Shown in pieces: positions 1 through 8,884 of a stretch of DNA of 64,000 nt; positions within the stretch are counted from its first letter, which is position 1; every line of letters begins with the position of its first letter. The DNA is from Bacteroidota bacterium. GTDB taxonomy: Bacteria > Bacteroidota > Bacteroidia > B-17B0 > Aurantibacillaceae. Both the position numbers and the translations under genes were made by a program. The stretch is from NCBI GenBank assembly GCA_021155905.1, contig JAJNBG010000013.1, positions 31,335 to 95,334 of the forward strand. The letters are read 5' to 3'. The notes under the pieces were generated by a model. The model had not been told where the DNA came from, ran no database searches, and saw only the letters and a program-made list of their open reading frames with translations.

Positions 1-183
1 GTAGCCTGTTCCCCCACTTAATGCCGACCATGTTTTAGCAGTCACGTTGGCTGTATCTACCAGATAAGCTGTTGTAGCAGCTCCATTGCTGTATAAGGTT
101 AAACCGTTCCACTGTTGGGCTATGCCATTCAGGCAGGTTACCAGGAGTAACGTTAATGTGACTTTAATAAAGTTGATTTTCAT
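1..183 (-). CDS. Secreted arylsulfotransferase-like protein, N-terminal part (runs off the window)
   Basis: The minus strand starts with ATG at 183 and stays open to the window edge (61 codons). The first residues form a signal peptide (positive start, hydrophobic core, ending near LNGIAQ). The mature start (QQWNGLTLYS, later YLVDTANVTAKTW) matches the beginning of the next gene at 211-1899 almost residue for residue, so the two are tandem paralogues 27 bases apart. The function is taken from that full-length neighbour. The C-terminal part lies outside the window. Confidence 0.8.
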   Translation of the reverse strand, partial: MKINFIKVTLTLLLVTCLNGIAQQWNGLTLYSNGAATTAYLVDTANVTAKTWSALSGGTGY

Positions 184-210
184 ATTGTTTAGGAAATGGA
201 TTTTAATAAT

Positions 211-1899
211 TTATTTGGCAAGTACAACTTTTTTATAAACTGGTTTTTTATGATCCAGCGTAATTGACATGATATATATACCATTTCCAAATTCAGAAAG
301 ATCGATTCGCCAGTGATTTTCAACTTCGTAAACTACTTTACCAAATGCATCGTAAATAATTACTTTTAATTTTTCAGGATTCTGATAATTCAGATTGAGA
401 TCAAAAATTCCGCTCGATGGGTTAGGGTATACAGAAATATTTTTGCCTTGCATTTCTTCGAGGGCAGTGGTAATAGAATGCACATAACCCGCTGAATATA
501 CATATACACATCCATTAGCGTCAGTAGTTCTCACCACGTAGATTCCGCTTAGAGTTGGGGTGTAAGTCTGTGACGTGCCACCTGTAATTAAGGTTCCGTT
601 ATAATACCATTGATAAGTGCTCGCTGTCGCAGTCGTAAGATCGCTTCCTGATGGTGTGACTGTAGGTTGTGTAGGCGCAGCGTTATTAATATAACATGTT
701 GAATAACGATGCGCCTGAGACGTTGAACCTGTTGCAGTTATCGTAAAGATGGGCGTTCCTGCGGGGTTTAATTCATAGATTTTGCCTGAGGTTGCCATGC
801 ACACCAATTGATTACCATTTGGGTACTGCTCTGAGTTACCCATGTTACTGGTATATCCGAAACCGGAATTACGCTGTAAATAGGTAGAGGGTTCAAATGC
901 TAAGCCCGAAGTAATACTATACGTATAGTCGCTCATCAATGGAGGCATGATCTGGTCAACACTGGACACTGAGGAGGAAACACCCTGATTGTTAAACCCA
1001 ACCAATCTTCCTGCATTGGGGTGGCCTTCCGGGATCCAATGGGCATCATGAGTTACTTTTAAAATTTTTGCACCTGCAGCCTGGTAGGCTGCAGGGTTAC
1101 CCCAACGAAATAAAAAGTCACCTCCTTTCCCGGCATTGCCGCCGCTGTGCGAAGCAGCCTGTGCCGTGGTGGTGCTATGATCAATCACATACCACTCATT
1201 TAAATTATGGGAGCTTACAACGATCTGGTCTAAAATGGGATTATAATCGATTCCGTTCATATGCATCCAGTCTTTTGTACTCAGATAATTGATATTTAAT
1301 AGTTCGGGATGATTCACAATCGATGTTTGGTAATTTGCATTCGCGGAATTCACATTTTGCACCAAATGATCCCAAACATGCCATTCCCATACGATGTTTC
1401 CTGTCGTTAATCCTGTCGGCTGCACTTCAATGATCTTTTCCGGCCATATTGTTGTAAGCGTGGCATTCGTTCCTCCTGCTGCCGCTAATTCGGCCTGTGT
1501 TTTTAATTCGTAGGCAATCATCAACACATTCCCGTTTGGTAATGGGCAATGATCATGGTGCGTGTAATAGGTAGAAGAGGAATGGGTATAATTCCATAAC
1601 AAAGTTCCGTTATAATCATGTTTTTGCAATCCCCCGGCAGATCCGCCCCCGCTAAATGTTGAATTGGTAAGCTTAACGCTTCTTACTAAAATACCTCCCG
1701 GCATCAGGTAAGGCGAATAAGCGGTACCCGTAGTAAGGCCTGTCCATGTTTTTACAGTTACGTTGGCTGTGTCTACTAATCGGGCAGTTGTAGAGTTTTG
1801 AACGCTGTACAGGGTTAATCCATCCCATTGCTGGGCAATTCCATTTAAGGAAAAAATTAAGGCAAATAGAATTGAAGTCTGGGTAAATATTTTTTTCAT
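211..1899 (-). CDS. Secreted arylsulfotransferase (ASST)-like protein with type IX sorting domain
   Basis: 562 residues. Residues 1-22 are a signal peptide. The middle (about 70-400) resembles bacterial arylsulfotransferases, which are beta-propeller enzymes moving sulfate between phenols. Visible marks are repeated blade-like segments (HDYNGTLLWNY, GNIVWEWHVWDH) and His-rich stretches (HHDHCPLPNGN, DWMHMNGIDYNP, VTHDAHWIPEGH). Residues about 410-470 look like an Ig-type linker. The last 75 residues (ISVYPNPSSGIFDL through KKVVLAK) are a type A type IX sorting domain, implying export across the outer membrane and surface attachment or release. It lies just upstream, in its own direction, of a truncated paralogue. 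The enzymatic call is by family resemblance; a non-catalytic propeller is possible. Confidence 0.65.
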   Translation of the reverse strand: MKKIFTQTSILFALIFSLNGIAQQWDGLTLYSVQNSTTARLVDTANVTVKTWTGLTTGTAYSPYLMPGGILVRSVKLTNSTFSGGGSAGGLQKHDYNGTLLWNYTHSSSTYYTHHDHCPLPNGNVLMIAYELKTQAELAAAGGTNATLTTIWPEKIIEVQPTGLTTGNIVWEWHVWDHLVQNVNSANANYQTSIVNHPELLNINYLSTKDWMHMNGIDYNPILDQIVVSSHNLNEWYVIDHSTTTAQAASHSGGNAGKGGDFLFRWGNPAAYQAAGAKILKVTHDAHWIPEGHPNAGRLVGFNNQGVSSSVSSVDQIMPPLMSDYTYSITSGLAFEPSTYLQRNSGFGYTSNMGNSEQYPNGNQLVCMATSGKIYELNPAGTPIFTITATGSTSQAHRYSTCYINNAAPTQPTVTPSGSDLTTATASTYQWYYNGTLITGGTSQTYTPTLSGIYVVRTTDANGCVYVYSAGYVHSITTALEEMQGKNISVYPNPSSGIFDLNLNYQNPEKLKVIIYDAFGKVVYEVENHWRIDLSEFGNGIYIMSITLDHKKPVYKKVVLAK

Positions 1900-1978
1900 A
1901 TCAATTAATTGTGAATTAAAAGTAAACTAAATGTTATTGCTACCCAAGTAATTGAGATAAAATGCTAAAATTTTGAGG

Positions 1979-2662
1979 TTAAGTGCTGAAGTGTTTGAGA
2001 ACTGCCTCTTCATAACTGTTTCCTACAGGAATTTTTTTATCACCCAGTTGAAGCGTTTTATTACGAAGGCTTTCCACTTTTTTAATGGGGACAATAAATG
2101 AGCGATGCACTCTAATGAAATCGCTGGCCGGTAATTTCTCCAGGATCGCTTTCATCGTCATCCTCGCGACAATAGTTTTTTGCTGATGAATGTATATCTT
2201 CAGGTAATCGTCTAAAGCTTCAATGTATGTAATATCATCGAGGTTTATCTTTTGAAGACTATAATCCGCACGCACAAATATGTGCTGGCTTTTTTGATTG
2301 GAACTGACCGCGAAATAGTCCTTTGCTTTTTCGGTTGCCTGTTTGAATCGCTCCAGGGTGAAAGGCTTTAGCAGATAATCAAGAGCGTTTAAATTAAATC
2401 CTTCAACGGCATACTGGCCATGGGCTGTGCAAAAAATGACCAATGTATTTTGCGTAATGTTTTTATAAAATTCTATTCCATTGAGAGAAGGCATGTGTAT
2501 ATCCAGGAACAAAAGATCAACCGGGTATTTTTCCAGATACCTTAACGCTTCATTGGGCTTCGTAAATGTTTTTTGCAGGTCAATGTAATCCAACTGAGCG
2601 CAAAATGTTTCTATGATATTGAGTGATAATGGTTCATCATCAACCGCTATTGCTTTAATCAT
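1979..2662 (-). CDS. LytTR-family response regulator
   Basis: 227 residues. The N-terminal receiver domain shows the acidic pair in VDDEP, the phospho-acceptor Asp54 in LFLDIHMP, and Lys in LLKPF. The C-terminal half (about 125-225) is a LytTR DNA-binding domain (IFVRADYSLQKINLDDITYI, FIRVHRSFIVPIKKV). It should be phosphorylated by the histidine kinase encoded directly upstream; the two reading frames overlap by 8 bases, so translation is probably coupled. Members of this family in Bacteroidota control envelope or exopolysaccharide genes, but no target can be read here. Confidence 0.9.
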   Translation of the reverse strand: MIKAIAVDDEPLSLNIIETFCAQLDYIDLQKTFTKPNEALRYLEKYPVDLLFLDIHMPSLNGIEFYKNITQNTLVIFCTAHGQYAVEGFNLNALDYLLKPFTLERFKQATEKAKDYFAVSSNQKSQHIFVRADYSLQKINLDDITYIEALDDYLKIYIHQQKTIVARMTMKAILEKLPASDFIRVHRSFIVPIKKVESLRNKTLQLGDKKIPVGNSYEEAVLKHFST

Positions 2663-3680
2663 GAATGTTCAATGAAAGGGTGACTATAAAAGTATTGTTG
2701 ACCTCTGAAATGTCAAGATGGTGTTGTTGCGGATATAATAATTGCAAACGCTGTTTGGTGTTTTCAATTCCTAATCCACTTTTGTTCAGGTCATTATTGT
2801 TTGCACGAACGCAATTATTCTTTACCATCAGTATAAGTTTAGTGTCTGAACAAGTAATCCTGATATCAATATCAGAATTTTCTTCTGAGTTGACCCCATG
2901 TTTAAACGCGTTTTCTATAAATGGGATCAGCACTAAAGGTGCAATTTTTTTATCAAAGACATTTCCTTCGCAGGTATAAGATAATTTTACATTGGATGTC
3001 AAACGCATGCGCTGCAATTCAATGTAATTCGAAATGTAACTGATCTCTTTTTCCAACGGAACAAAATTGGTATTGCTGTCGTTTAAGACATAACGCATCA
3101 TGTCCGATAGCTTCACAACGGCATCGGCCGTTTTATCGTTTTTCTGAATAGCTAGCGAGTAGATACTATTTAGGGTGTTAAATAAGAAATGAGGATTGAT
3201 CTGGGCCTTTAAATAAGAGAGTTCTGCGTTGGCTTTCTCCGTTTCAGTTTTTTTCAGTCGTTCCCTTATTTTTAAAAGCAGGGAAAGAACCAGCACAATG
3301 ATAAAATCGAGTGATTTGTGACTTAAAAAGAAAAAGATGCCTCTGCGTGGTGGTGGATTAAAATGAGGTGGTCCCGCAAGGTGTGGGTGATGATTTCCCA
3401 TGAGCATTTCGGGAATAAAGGCAACGAGTAAAAAACAAACGAGAACAAATACAACGTAGGGAATGATCTTTTTTGAAACATAGAAACGGGGAATCAATAC
3501 ATAATAATTGAGGTAAAAGAAACCCAATAAGAGCATACTGCTTAAGACGTCCCTTCGAAACGGCGGAATATGAATGAGATTGAGTGCCTGGTTAAGGTCC
3601 GGAGAAAACAGAATGGGCAAGGACAAAAAGACAAGGCAGCCTAAAATATGTATCAGGATATTCCGTGTTTTTTGTGTCAT
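2655..3680 (-). CDS. LytS/YehU-type sensor histidine kinase
   Basis: 341 residues from the ATG at 3680; an upstream in-frame ATG at 3716 would add 12 residues with no membrane signal. Four hydrophobic segments (about 7-25, 45-63, 72-89, 124-138) form the membrane sensor. A short coiled coil leads to the His_kinase domain with the phospho-acceptor His164 in QINPHFLFNTLNS. The ATPase part has the N box (LIPFIENAFKHG) and a glycine-rich segment (GLGIENTKQRL). Between the third and fourth membrane segments is an unusual His/Pro-rich loop (about 95-114). It pairs with the overlapping LytTR regulator as a two-component system. Confidence 0.9.
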   Translation of the reverse strand: MTQKTRNILIHILGCLVFLSLPILFSPDLNQALNLIHIPPFRRDVLSSMLLLGFFYLNYYVLIPRFYVSKKIIPYVVFVLVCFLLVAFIPEMLMGNHHPHLAGPPHFNPPPRRGIFFFLSHKSLDFIIVLVLSLLLKIRERLKKTETEKANAELSYLKAQINPHFLFNTLNSIYSLAIQKNDKTADAVVKLSDMMRYVLNDSNTNFVPLEKEISYISNYIELQRMRLTSNVKLSYTCEGNVFDKKIAPLVLIPFIENAFKHGVNSEENSDIDIRITCSDTKLILMVKNNCVRANNNDLNKSGLGIENTKQRLQLLYPQQHHLDISEVNNTFIVTLSLNIHD

Positions 3681-3751
3681 GATACGAAGATAAAGAAGCT
3701 TTCGGAAAGCGGGCAATAACTTAGGCTAATTCGAACGATTCGTCGGCGAAA

Positions 3752-4528
3752 TTATTTTTGAATGGCTTGTTGAATGGAATTGGTTAACTCCACAAATTCA
3801 TTCACGGATAATTGTTCCGCCCTTTTGTCGAGGTACACCGATTCTACAACATGGTTCCCACTTAATACTTTCACTGAATTACGCACCGTTTTACGTCGCT
3901 GGTTAAAAGAAGCCTTCACCACTTTAAAGAACAGTTCCTCATCACAGTTCAATTTGGCAGTCGTATTGCGCGTTAAACGAATCACGGCCGATTTTACTTT
4001 TGGCGGAGGATTGAATACATGCTCGCTTACCGTAAATAGATATTCGATCTTGTAAAAAGCCTGCAGCAATACGCTTAAGATGCCATAGGTTTTGGTTCCC
4101 GGTTTTTCAGCAATACGCTGCGCCACTTCGCGTTGAAACATACCTACCACGCAGTTAATATTACTCCGATATTCCAATACCCTAAACATAATTTGCGTGG
4201 AGATGTTGTAGGGGAAATTTCCGATCAGATAAAAATTACCGGCAGATGCAAATGGAGAAAGGTCTGCCTCTAAAAAATCCTGGAATTTAAATTTGTGCGC
4301 GTGTTGCGGATACTTTTCTTTTAAAAAATCAATGGACTCTGTGTCAATGTCGAAGGCAGTGAAGTTGTCCTTCTCCACCATGTATTGGGTAATGACACCG
4401 GTACCTGGCCCGATCTCTAAAATAGGAGTATCGTCCTTCGGTAAGGAATTTACAATCTTCTGCGCTATGTTTAAGTCCGTTAAGAAATGCTGGCCTAAAT
4501 GTTTCTTTGCTTTTACCGGTGATGCCAT
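3752..4528 (-). CDS. rsmA: 16S rRNA (adenine(1518)-N6/adenine(1519)-N6)-dimethyltransferase
   Basis: 258 residues, normal length for RsmA/KsgA. It uses SAM to dimethylate two adjacent adenines in the 3' terminal helix of 16S rRNA during late 30S assembly. Diagnostic parts are the N-terminal KKHLGQHFLTD, the SAM-binding glycine motif EIGPGTG (38-44), the acidic AFDID, and the catalytic NFPYN (104-108, a variant of NLPYN). The C-terminal PPPKVKSAV and FNQRRKTVRNS segments are also typical. It stands alone, convergent with nothing and divergent from the barrel gene at 4612. Confidence 0.96.
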   Translation of the reverse strand: MASPVKAKKHLGQHFLTDLNIAQKIVNSLPKDDTPILEIGPGTGVITQYMVEKDNFTAFDIDTESIDFLKEKYPQHAHKFKFQDFLEADLSPFASAGNFYLIGNFPYNISTQIMFRVLEYRSNINCVVGMFQREVAQRIAEKPGTKTYGILSVLLQAFYKIEYLFTVSEHVFNPPPKVKSAVIRLTRNTTAKLNCDEELFFKVVKASFNQRRKTVRNSVKVLSGNHVVESVYLDKRAEQLSVNEFVELTNSIQQAIQK

Positions 4529-4611
4529 GCTTTAAAAGTAATGAAAAATTTCAAGTTTCGCTGTTTAATGTAAGATTGTCATTACATTTATAGCGTCATT
4601 AATTGATCTTT

Positions 4612-5346
4612 ATGAAATTATTTATCTGTCTTCTTTTGTGCCTGACGGACGCTGTATTTGCCCAAACTGCTGATAGTTTAAAAACAAAAAAATGGGCGGT
4701 TGGTGTTACCGGTTCGCCGGATTATTGTTATCAGATCCCTTATACGTCAAAGGTAAGTTCTGGTTATACAGGCACTGACACAAAAGCAAATAATGGTATC
4801 ACTGCCGGGTTTAATGTTGTTTATAAAGTAAGCAAAAGAATCGGAATTGAAATAGCCGTTTTATATTCTACTAAAGGAATCGTGGCGCATATGCCCCCGT
4901 GGATCACACCAGGTGGAACATACGATCCTTCCATTCCAAATGGCGGAGGTAGTACGATGGAACCTGAAAAGCGAACGGCGTATAAATACCAATACCTTGA
5001 GGTCCCTTTAAAGATCAACTGTTATATACTGAATAGAAGATTTAAAGTATTTCCGTCTCTTGGTGTTTCGGCTAATTTATTTCTAGGAAAAAAAACGGCC
5101 ACTACTGTTTTGGATAATGCTGAGATCAGGAAAACAACGATTTCTCATAGTTATAACAGCAAAAATATTCCGGTAGTTGATGCTGCGCTTTTAGTGGGAA
5201 TAGGCTTCAGCTACGACATTAATAGAAATGTATTTATTAAACTGGAGCCTTCCTACCGCCAATTTCTAAGACCATTAGTTGATGCGCCTGTTAGCGGGTA
5301 TTTGTATTCTGTGGGAATGAATACAGGAATTTATCTACGGTTTTAA
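4612..5346 (+). CDS. Outer-membrane beta-barrel protein (porin-like family)
   Basis: 244 residues from the ATG at 4612; a TTG three codons upstream is a less likely start because the signal peptide (MKLFICLLLCLTDAVFAQ) begins exactly at this ATG. The mature protein alternates polar and hydrophobic residues in strands separated by turns (GIEIAVLYSTKG, YLEVPLKINCYI, FIKLEPSYRQFL) and ends with a beta strand and terminal Phe (GIYLRF). This is the pattern of small Bacteroidota outer-membrane barrels of the OmpW/PorT-like type. The stop codon overlaps that of the convergent gene on the minus strand. Substrate is unknown. Confidence 0.75.
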   Translation: MKLFICLLLCLTDAVFAQTADSLKTKKWAVGVTGSPDYCYQIPYTSKVSSGYTGTDTKANNGITAGFNVVYKVSKRIGIEIAVLYSTKGIVAHMPPWITPGGTYDPSIPNGGGSTMEPEKRTAYKYQYLEVPLKINCYILNRRFKVFPSLGVSANLFLGKKTATTVLDNAEIRKTTISHSYNSKNIPVVDAALLVGIGFSYDINRNVFIKLEPSYRQFLRPLVDAPVSGYLYSVGMNTGIYLRF

Positions 5347-5843
5347 TTTGATTTTGTTAAGTTTCTGTAATCTGTATCCAAAACTCTAATCGTCACATTC
5401 TTTCGAATATACACATGTTTGTCCTGAATTCTCCTTACAATAATTCCCCCGAGCAGGAGCGCAGAACACACAACAACAGTTTGTTCGTTGACAATCGTCG
5501 CATGTCCTTTTGCGATGTTGTGACCGGTATCTAATAAGAAAAACAAAAAACTGCTTCCGAAAAAGAAGGGACTGATGAGCGCCCCTCTTATTTTAATAGC
5601 TTTTAACGCGCTTATTTTAACAACAGAATCATTATCGAAGACGAGCACACTGTCGTTCATATTCACCAGTTTGTGAGTTTTGTAAAACAAATCACCTATC
5701 AGTTTATAATCGATATTGGAATTGTTGAAGAACTGGTACGACTTTGATTTTCCAAAAATTGAATGATAGTTTAACTCCAGAATTTTTTGCGCAAAAGTGT
5801 GATTCATCACTGCGCATAAAATTATGAGGATTGACCACTTCAT
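5343..5843 (-). CDS. Exported or membrane protein of unknown function
   Basis: 166 residues, taking the ATG at 5843, which opens a signal peptide (MKWSILIILCAVMNHTFAQ). Longer upstream in-frame extension would run through the DUF4286 gene and is rejected. After the signal come about 70 mostly polar residues, then two hydrophobic segments (ALISPFFFGSSFLFFLL; TVVVCSALLLGGIIV) separated by a short loop, and a basic tail. It begins one base after the stop of the DUF4286 gene, so the two are probably co-transcribed. I do not recognise the family. Confidence 0.7.
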   Translation of the reverse strand: MKWSILIILCAVMNHTFAQKILELNYHSIFGKSKSYQFFNNSNIDYKLIGDLFYKTHKLVNMNDSVLVFDNDSVVKISALKAIKIRGALISPFFFGSSFLFFLLDTGHNIAKGHATIVNEQTVVVCSALLLGGIIVRRIQDKHVYIRKNVTIRVLDTDYRNLTKSN

Positions 5844-5844
5844 C

Positions 5845-6144
5845 TTATAAAATTTCCAACAAGGTTCGGAAGGCAGCATACTTTCCTTCATAACGTTTGG
5901 TGTGCTCTTCCTGAAGGCGGGAAGCATGATTTTTCTGGTAGGCTTCAATATCTTCCATGGCATTAAAGGTATATTGGACAGAAAAGGTAGCGCCCTCGTC
6001 ATCTACATTTAAGACCCGACAAATTTTATTTTCAGTGAAATGCCCGGTTTTTAACACGTCCGGTACATGAACCGTTTTCATCCAGTTAAGCCATTCTTCG
6101 GCTAGTGATTTATCAATGCTGACGGTAACGTTGTATATATACAT
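5845..6144 (-). CDS. DUF4286 family protein
   Basis: 99 residues from the ATG at 6144, chosen because the family begins with MYIYNVTVSID; an ATG 15 codons upstream lacks similarity. The sequence has the family signature (LAEEWLNWMKTVHVPDVLKT, GATFSVQYTF, HASRLQEEHTKRYEGKYAAF). The fold is likely a dimeric alpha/beta barrel of ferredoxin type, like antibiotic-biosynthesis monooxygenases. The biochemical role is unknown. It is widely conserved in Bacteroidota as a small cytoplasmic protein and here leads a two-gene operon. Confidence 0.85.
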   Translation of the reverse strand: MYIYNVTVSIDKSLAEEWLNWMKTVHVPDVLKTGHFTENKICRVLNVDDEGATFSVQYTFNAMEDIEAYQKNHASRLQEEHTKRYEGKYAAFRTLLEIL

Positions 6145-6290
6145 AGTACTTAGTTTTATGTTGTCTCTTCGAGTATAATTTGCCTGCATCCTTCAGATTC
6201 ATATCGCGAAGCTAAACAATCGGTTCTCGATACTATTTTTTGCAAGAGGCAGGCAAAAATTCACTCGAACAGACTTTCGTCTTTTTAAAA

Positions 6291-8111
6291 TTAGTTAACA
6301 ATATCTCCTCTTAAATCCCGGTATCGCTTTCTGGCATCTACGACATAAATGCTTCCCGGATACTTCACCAGCATGTCCTGGTACAATTGCTTTGCCTTTT
6401 CTTTATCATTCAAATAGCGTTCATACAATTCCGCTTCTTTAAATAAGGCATCATCTCCATATAACTCTGCCGGGTAAAATTCTAAAATGTTCTGGTACAT
6501 TTTGGCAGCTTCAGCATATTGGTTTGTCCGTTTATAGATCTCCGCTTTTTTATAATAAATATCGTCCCCCAGTGTATGTTCGCTAAATACCAGGTTAATG
6601 CTATCGAGTCGGGCAATGGCCCTGTCGTATTGATGTTGCAGGATTAAAAGCTCGGCTGATGAAAACATGCTTAAGGGCGCTGCATTGGTATCTATGCCAA
6701 TCGCGTCACTGATAATTAACGAAAGATCCAATGCATCATTGGCAATGGTTTTTGTAGTGGCACCTTTTAATACATCACATTGCGCTTTGGCCCATTTAAA
6801 ATCGGACGCATAATAACTTAGTTTGGCGTTTCTGAATTTAGCACCCTGTCCTACCGGTTCATATTTAAAATCTTTTTCAACCTGGGAATATAACAAAGAT
6901 GCATCCCAGATATTTCCGATCAGTAAGTGCATATCTCCCAGGTCCAATTTAATTTCAGCCAACAGGTTTTTGTCAAATGAGTATTGTGCCATCACTTCCT
7001 CTAATGACTGAATTGCATCTTGTGGTCGGTTTAAATAATAGGCTTTTAGCAAGGCTGATTTTTTGATCAGGGGAAATGTAAGGTTACTGATCCCATAGGT
7101 CTTAATTGCCGTTTCCATATTGGCATTCAGGGCTACCGCATCGGCGGTCGGTGGGTTTGACTGGCCGGTTAGTTGCAGGTAATTGGCGTTCAGTTTTTCG
7201 ATGTTGGCCAGATCGTAATAAGGATTATCTTTTCCTTTACTAATTACATACTGGTAACATCTTTCTGCCACTTCATAGTTTTCATTACTGATAGAAAGCT
7301 TTGCCAGTTCCATCAGGCGCGTACCGTCACCTTTCTGGCGTTTATCCAACGCCTTTGATTGAACAAAAGAACCATTGAAATCTTTTTGCTGGTTTAGGAT
7401 AAAGATCAGAAATTCAGATAAAATAGTTTTATCTGATTTTTGCTGAATACGTTTTTGAAGTTCTTCTTTTAAAATGGGATTATTAAACCCACCGTTTTTG
7501 TCATCGTATCCTAAAGACTGTTGCAGGTTGGCCTGGGCGGTGTACAGTTCGCTTTCCCTGAATTCAATAGCGTCCAGGTATTCGTTTACCATAGCCCTCA
7601 GGTCGCCCTTCTTTTTATATATATCAGCTATTTCATAATAGTAAGGATAGGTCTCAGGGGTTGCCTTACGGCCTTTGCGGTAAACTTCGATCGCGTAATC
7701 GTATAGTTCCACTTCTTCAAACGAATGTGCCAACGCAAAAATTGTACTCTGTTCAGGAATCACTTCTTTTACTGCTTTGTCGTACTGGTCCTTTTCCTTA
7801 TCCGGATTCCCCATCAGTTTATAAACGAGTCCGAGCTTCACATACAAATGAGCGTTGGTTGTACTGTGTTTGATATGACGTTTGGTAATCTTCTCGGCAG
7901 TTTTATAATCTTTGGTGGCAAGCAAACAATTAAAATAATAAACGAAGTAGGCATCCGGCAGTTTATCATACAGTTTTTCAAAGTAGACGACCGCCTTATC
8001 GTATTGTTTTTCGTTATAATACTGCATCGCCAGTTTGTCGTCTGTTGTTTTTTGCGCATTTACATGAGTAAACAACAGAAGGAACAGTATGCATATTAAC
8101 AAATGTTTCAA
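6291..8111 (-). CDS. TPR-repeat exported protein
   Basis: 606 residues: signal peptide (about 1-19, ending VNAQ), then tetratricopeptide repeats over nearly the full length. Clear repeat cores are AMQYYNEKQYDKAVVYFEKL, LYVKLGLVYKLMG, and near the C-terminus EAAKMYQNILEFYPAELYGD and KAKQLYQDMLVKYPGSIYV. The C-terminal repeats resemble BamD/YbgF-type proteins that work at the inner face of the outer membrane, so a scaffold role in the periplasm is likely. The lipoprotein gene just upstream ends 7 bases before this start, so the pair forms an operon. Confidence 0.85.
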   Translation of the reverse strand: MKHLLICILFLLLFTHVNAQKTTDDKLAMQYYNEKQYDKAVVYFEKLYDKLPDAYFVYYFNCLLATKDYKTAEKITKRHIKHSTTNAHLYVKLGLVYKLMGNPDKEKDQYDKAVKEVIPEQSTIFALAHSFEEVELYDYAIEVYRKGRKATPETYPYYYEIADIYKKKGDLRAMVNEYLDAIEFRESELYTAQANLQQSLGYDDKNGGFNNPILKEELQKRIQQKSDKTILSEFLIFILNQQKDFNGSFVQSKALDKRQKGDGTRLMELAKLSISNENYEVAERCYQYVISKGKDNPYYDLANIEKLNANYLQLTGQSNPPTADAVALNANMETAIKTYGISNLTFPLIKKSALLKAYYLNRPQDAIQSLEEVMAQYSFDKNLLAEIKLDLGDMHLLIGNIWDASLLYSQVEKDFKYEPVGQGAKFRNAKLSYYASDFKWAKAQCDVLKGATTKTIANDALDLSLIISDAIGIDTNAAPLSMFSSAELLILQHQYDRAIARLDSINLVFSEHTLGDDIYYKKAEIYKRTNQYAEAAKMYQNILEFYPAELYGDDALFKEAELYERYLNDKEKAKQLYQDMLVKYPGSIYVVDARKRYRDLRGDIVN

Positions 8112-8118
8112 ATGATAA

Positions 8119-8709
8119 TTAATTAGTGCGTTTGATTTCCGGATGTACCAGCTCTGGCAAAATACCGGAGTTTAATTGTTTCACCAGATCCTCGCATACT
8201 GGCAAAGATCGATGGAACACTTCCAGGTGTTTGCGGATGGCTTCCGTATTTATTTTTAATTCTTCAATAATGGTTTCGGCCTGTTTTTTTTCCTCATTGA
8301 TAAATTCAACGGCTTCTTCCTCATCAATGCTCCCGGTTTTGAGATCGTGGGATAAGGTTTGTAATTGTGTAACTGATAAACCTGCTTCATTTAGCCAGGA
8401 AGTCCGGTAAGCGAGGTAATCCTGCATTCCTTTTCCAACCGATTGAAAATCCTGTAATTTTTCTGCAACTGTTTTCGATACCGTATCTTTTAAATGGCTA
8501 TTAAGGAAAAGGGAGTAGGTGTAATGCTTTGAATAGGCATTCACACATCCTGCACTGTCCACGGTTTTGAAATTGGTGACCGCTTGCTGCAAAACAACTT
8601 TTAAGCTATCGAGTTCTTTCACGTATTTTTCATAAGCATGCGTATTCCGGCACGACGAAAAAATAAACGCCAGAGCCGAAACAGATATTATTAAAAACAG
8701 GGTTCTCAT
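8119..8709 (-). CDS. Putative lipoprotein, helical, unknown function
   Basis: 196 residues from ATG 8709; an in-frame GTG three codons upstream is less likely. The N-terminus has a lipoprotein signal with lipobox-like FSSC (Cys about residue 20). The rest is charged and almost entirely helical (KYVKELDSLKVVLQQAV; FINEEKKQAETIIEELKINT), suggesting a coiled-coil bundle in the periplasm. It is the first gene of an operon with the TPR protein, and a good Bacteroidota promoter lies immediately upstream. I do not recognise a named family. Confidence 0.75.
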   Translation of the reverse strand: MRTLFLIISVSALAFIFSSCRNTHAYEKYVKELDSLKVVLQQAVTNFKTVDSAGCVNAYSKHYTYSLFLNSHLKDTVSKTVAEKLQDFQSVGKGMQDYLAYRTSWLNEAGLSVTQLQTLSHDLKTGSIDEEEAVEFINEEKKQAETIIEELKINTEAIRKHLEVFHRSLPVCEDLVKQLNSGILPELVHPEIKRTN

Positions 8710-8725
8710 GTAAATCACTAAAAAT

Positions 8726-8755
8726 CAAATTTAAGTTTAATTGCTCAATAACAAA
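8726..8755 (-). promoter_or_regulatory. Bacteroidota-type promoter for the lipoprotein/TPR operon
   Basis: On the minus strand, TTTG (8755-8752) is followed after 18 bases by TAAATTTG (8733-8726), a full match to the TAnnTTTG -7 element. The predicted transcription start is about 10 bases before the ATG at 8709, giving a very short leader. Confidence 0.55.
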
Positions 8756-8884
8756 AGAAGATGTGTTATTTAAAAGTCTTAAAAAGTACTAAAACAAAAG
8801 GCCTTGCAATAACCCTCTATCCTATGTCAAAACCATTGAAACAAAAACAGATCATTATCACTGATTATAAATTATATTTACAAT

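Noticed and set aside
5844..6002. N-terminal extension of the exported-protein frame upstream of 5843
   Set aside because: It runs through the conserved DUF4286 coding sequence, while the signal peptide begins at the ATG at 5843.
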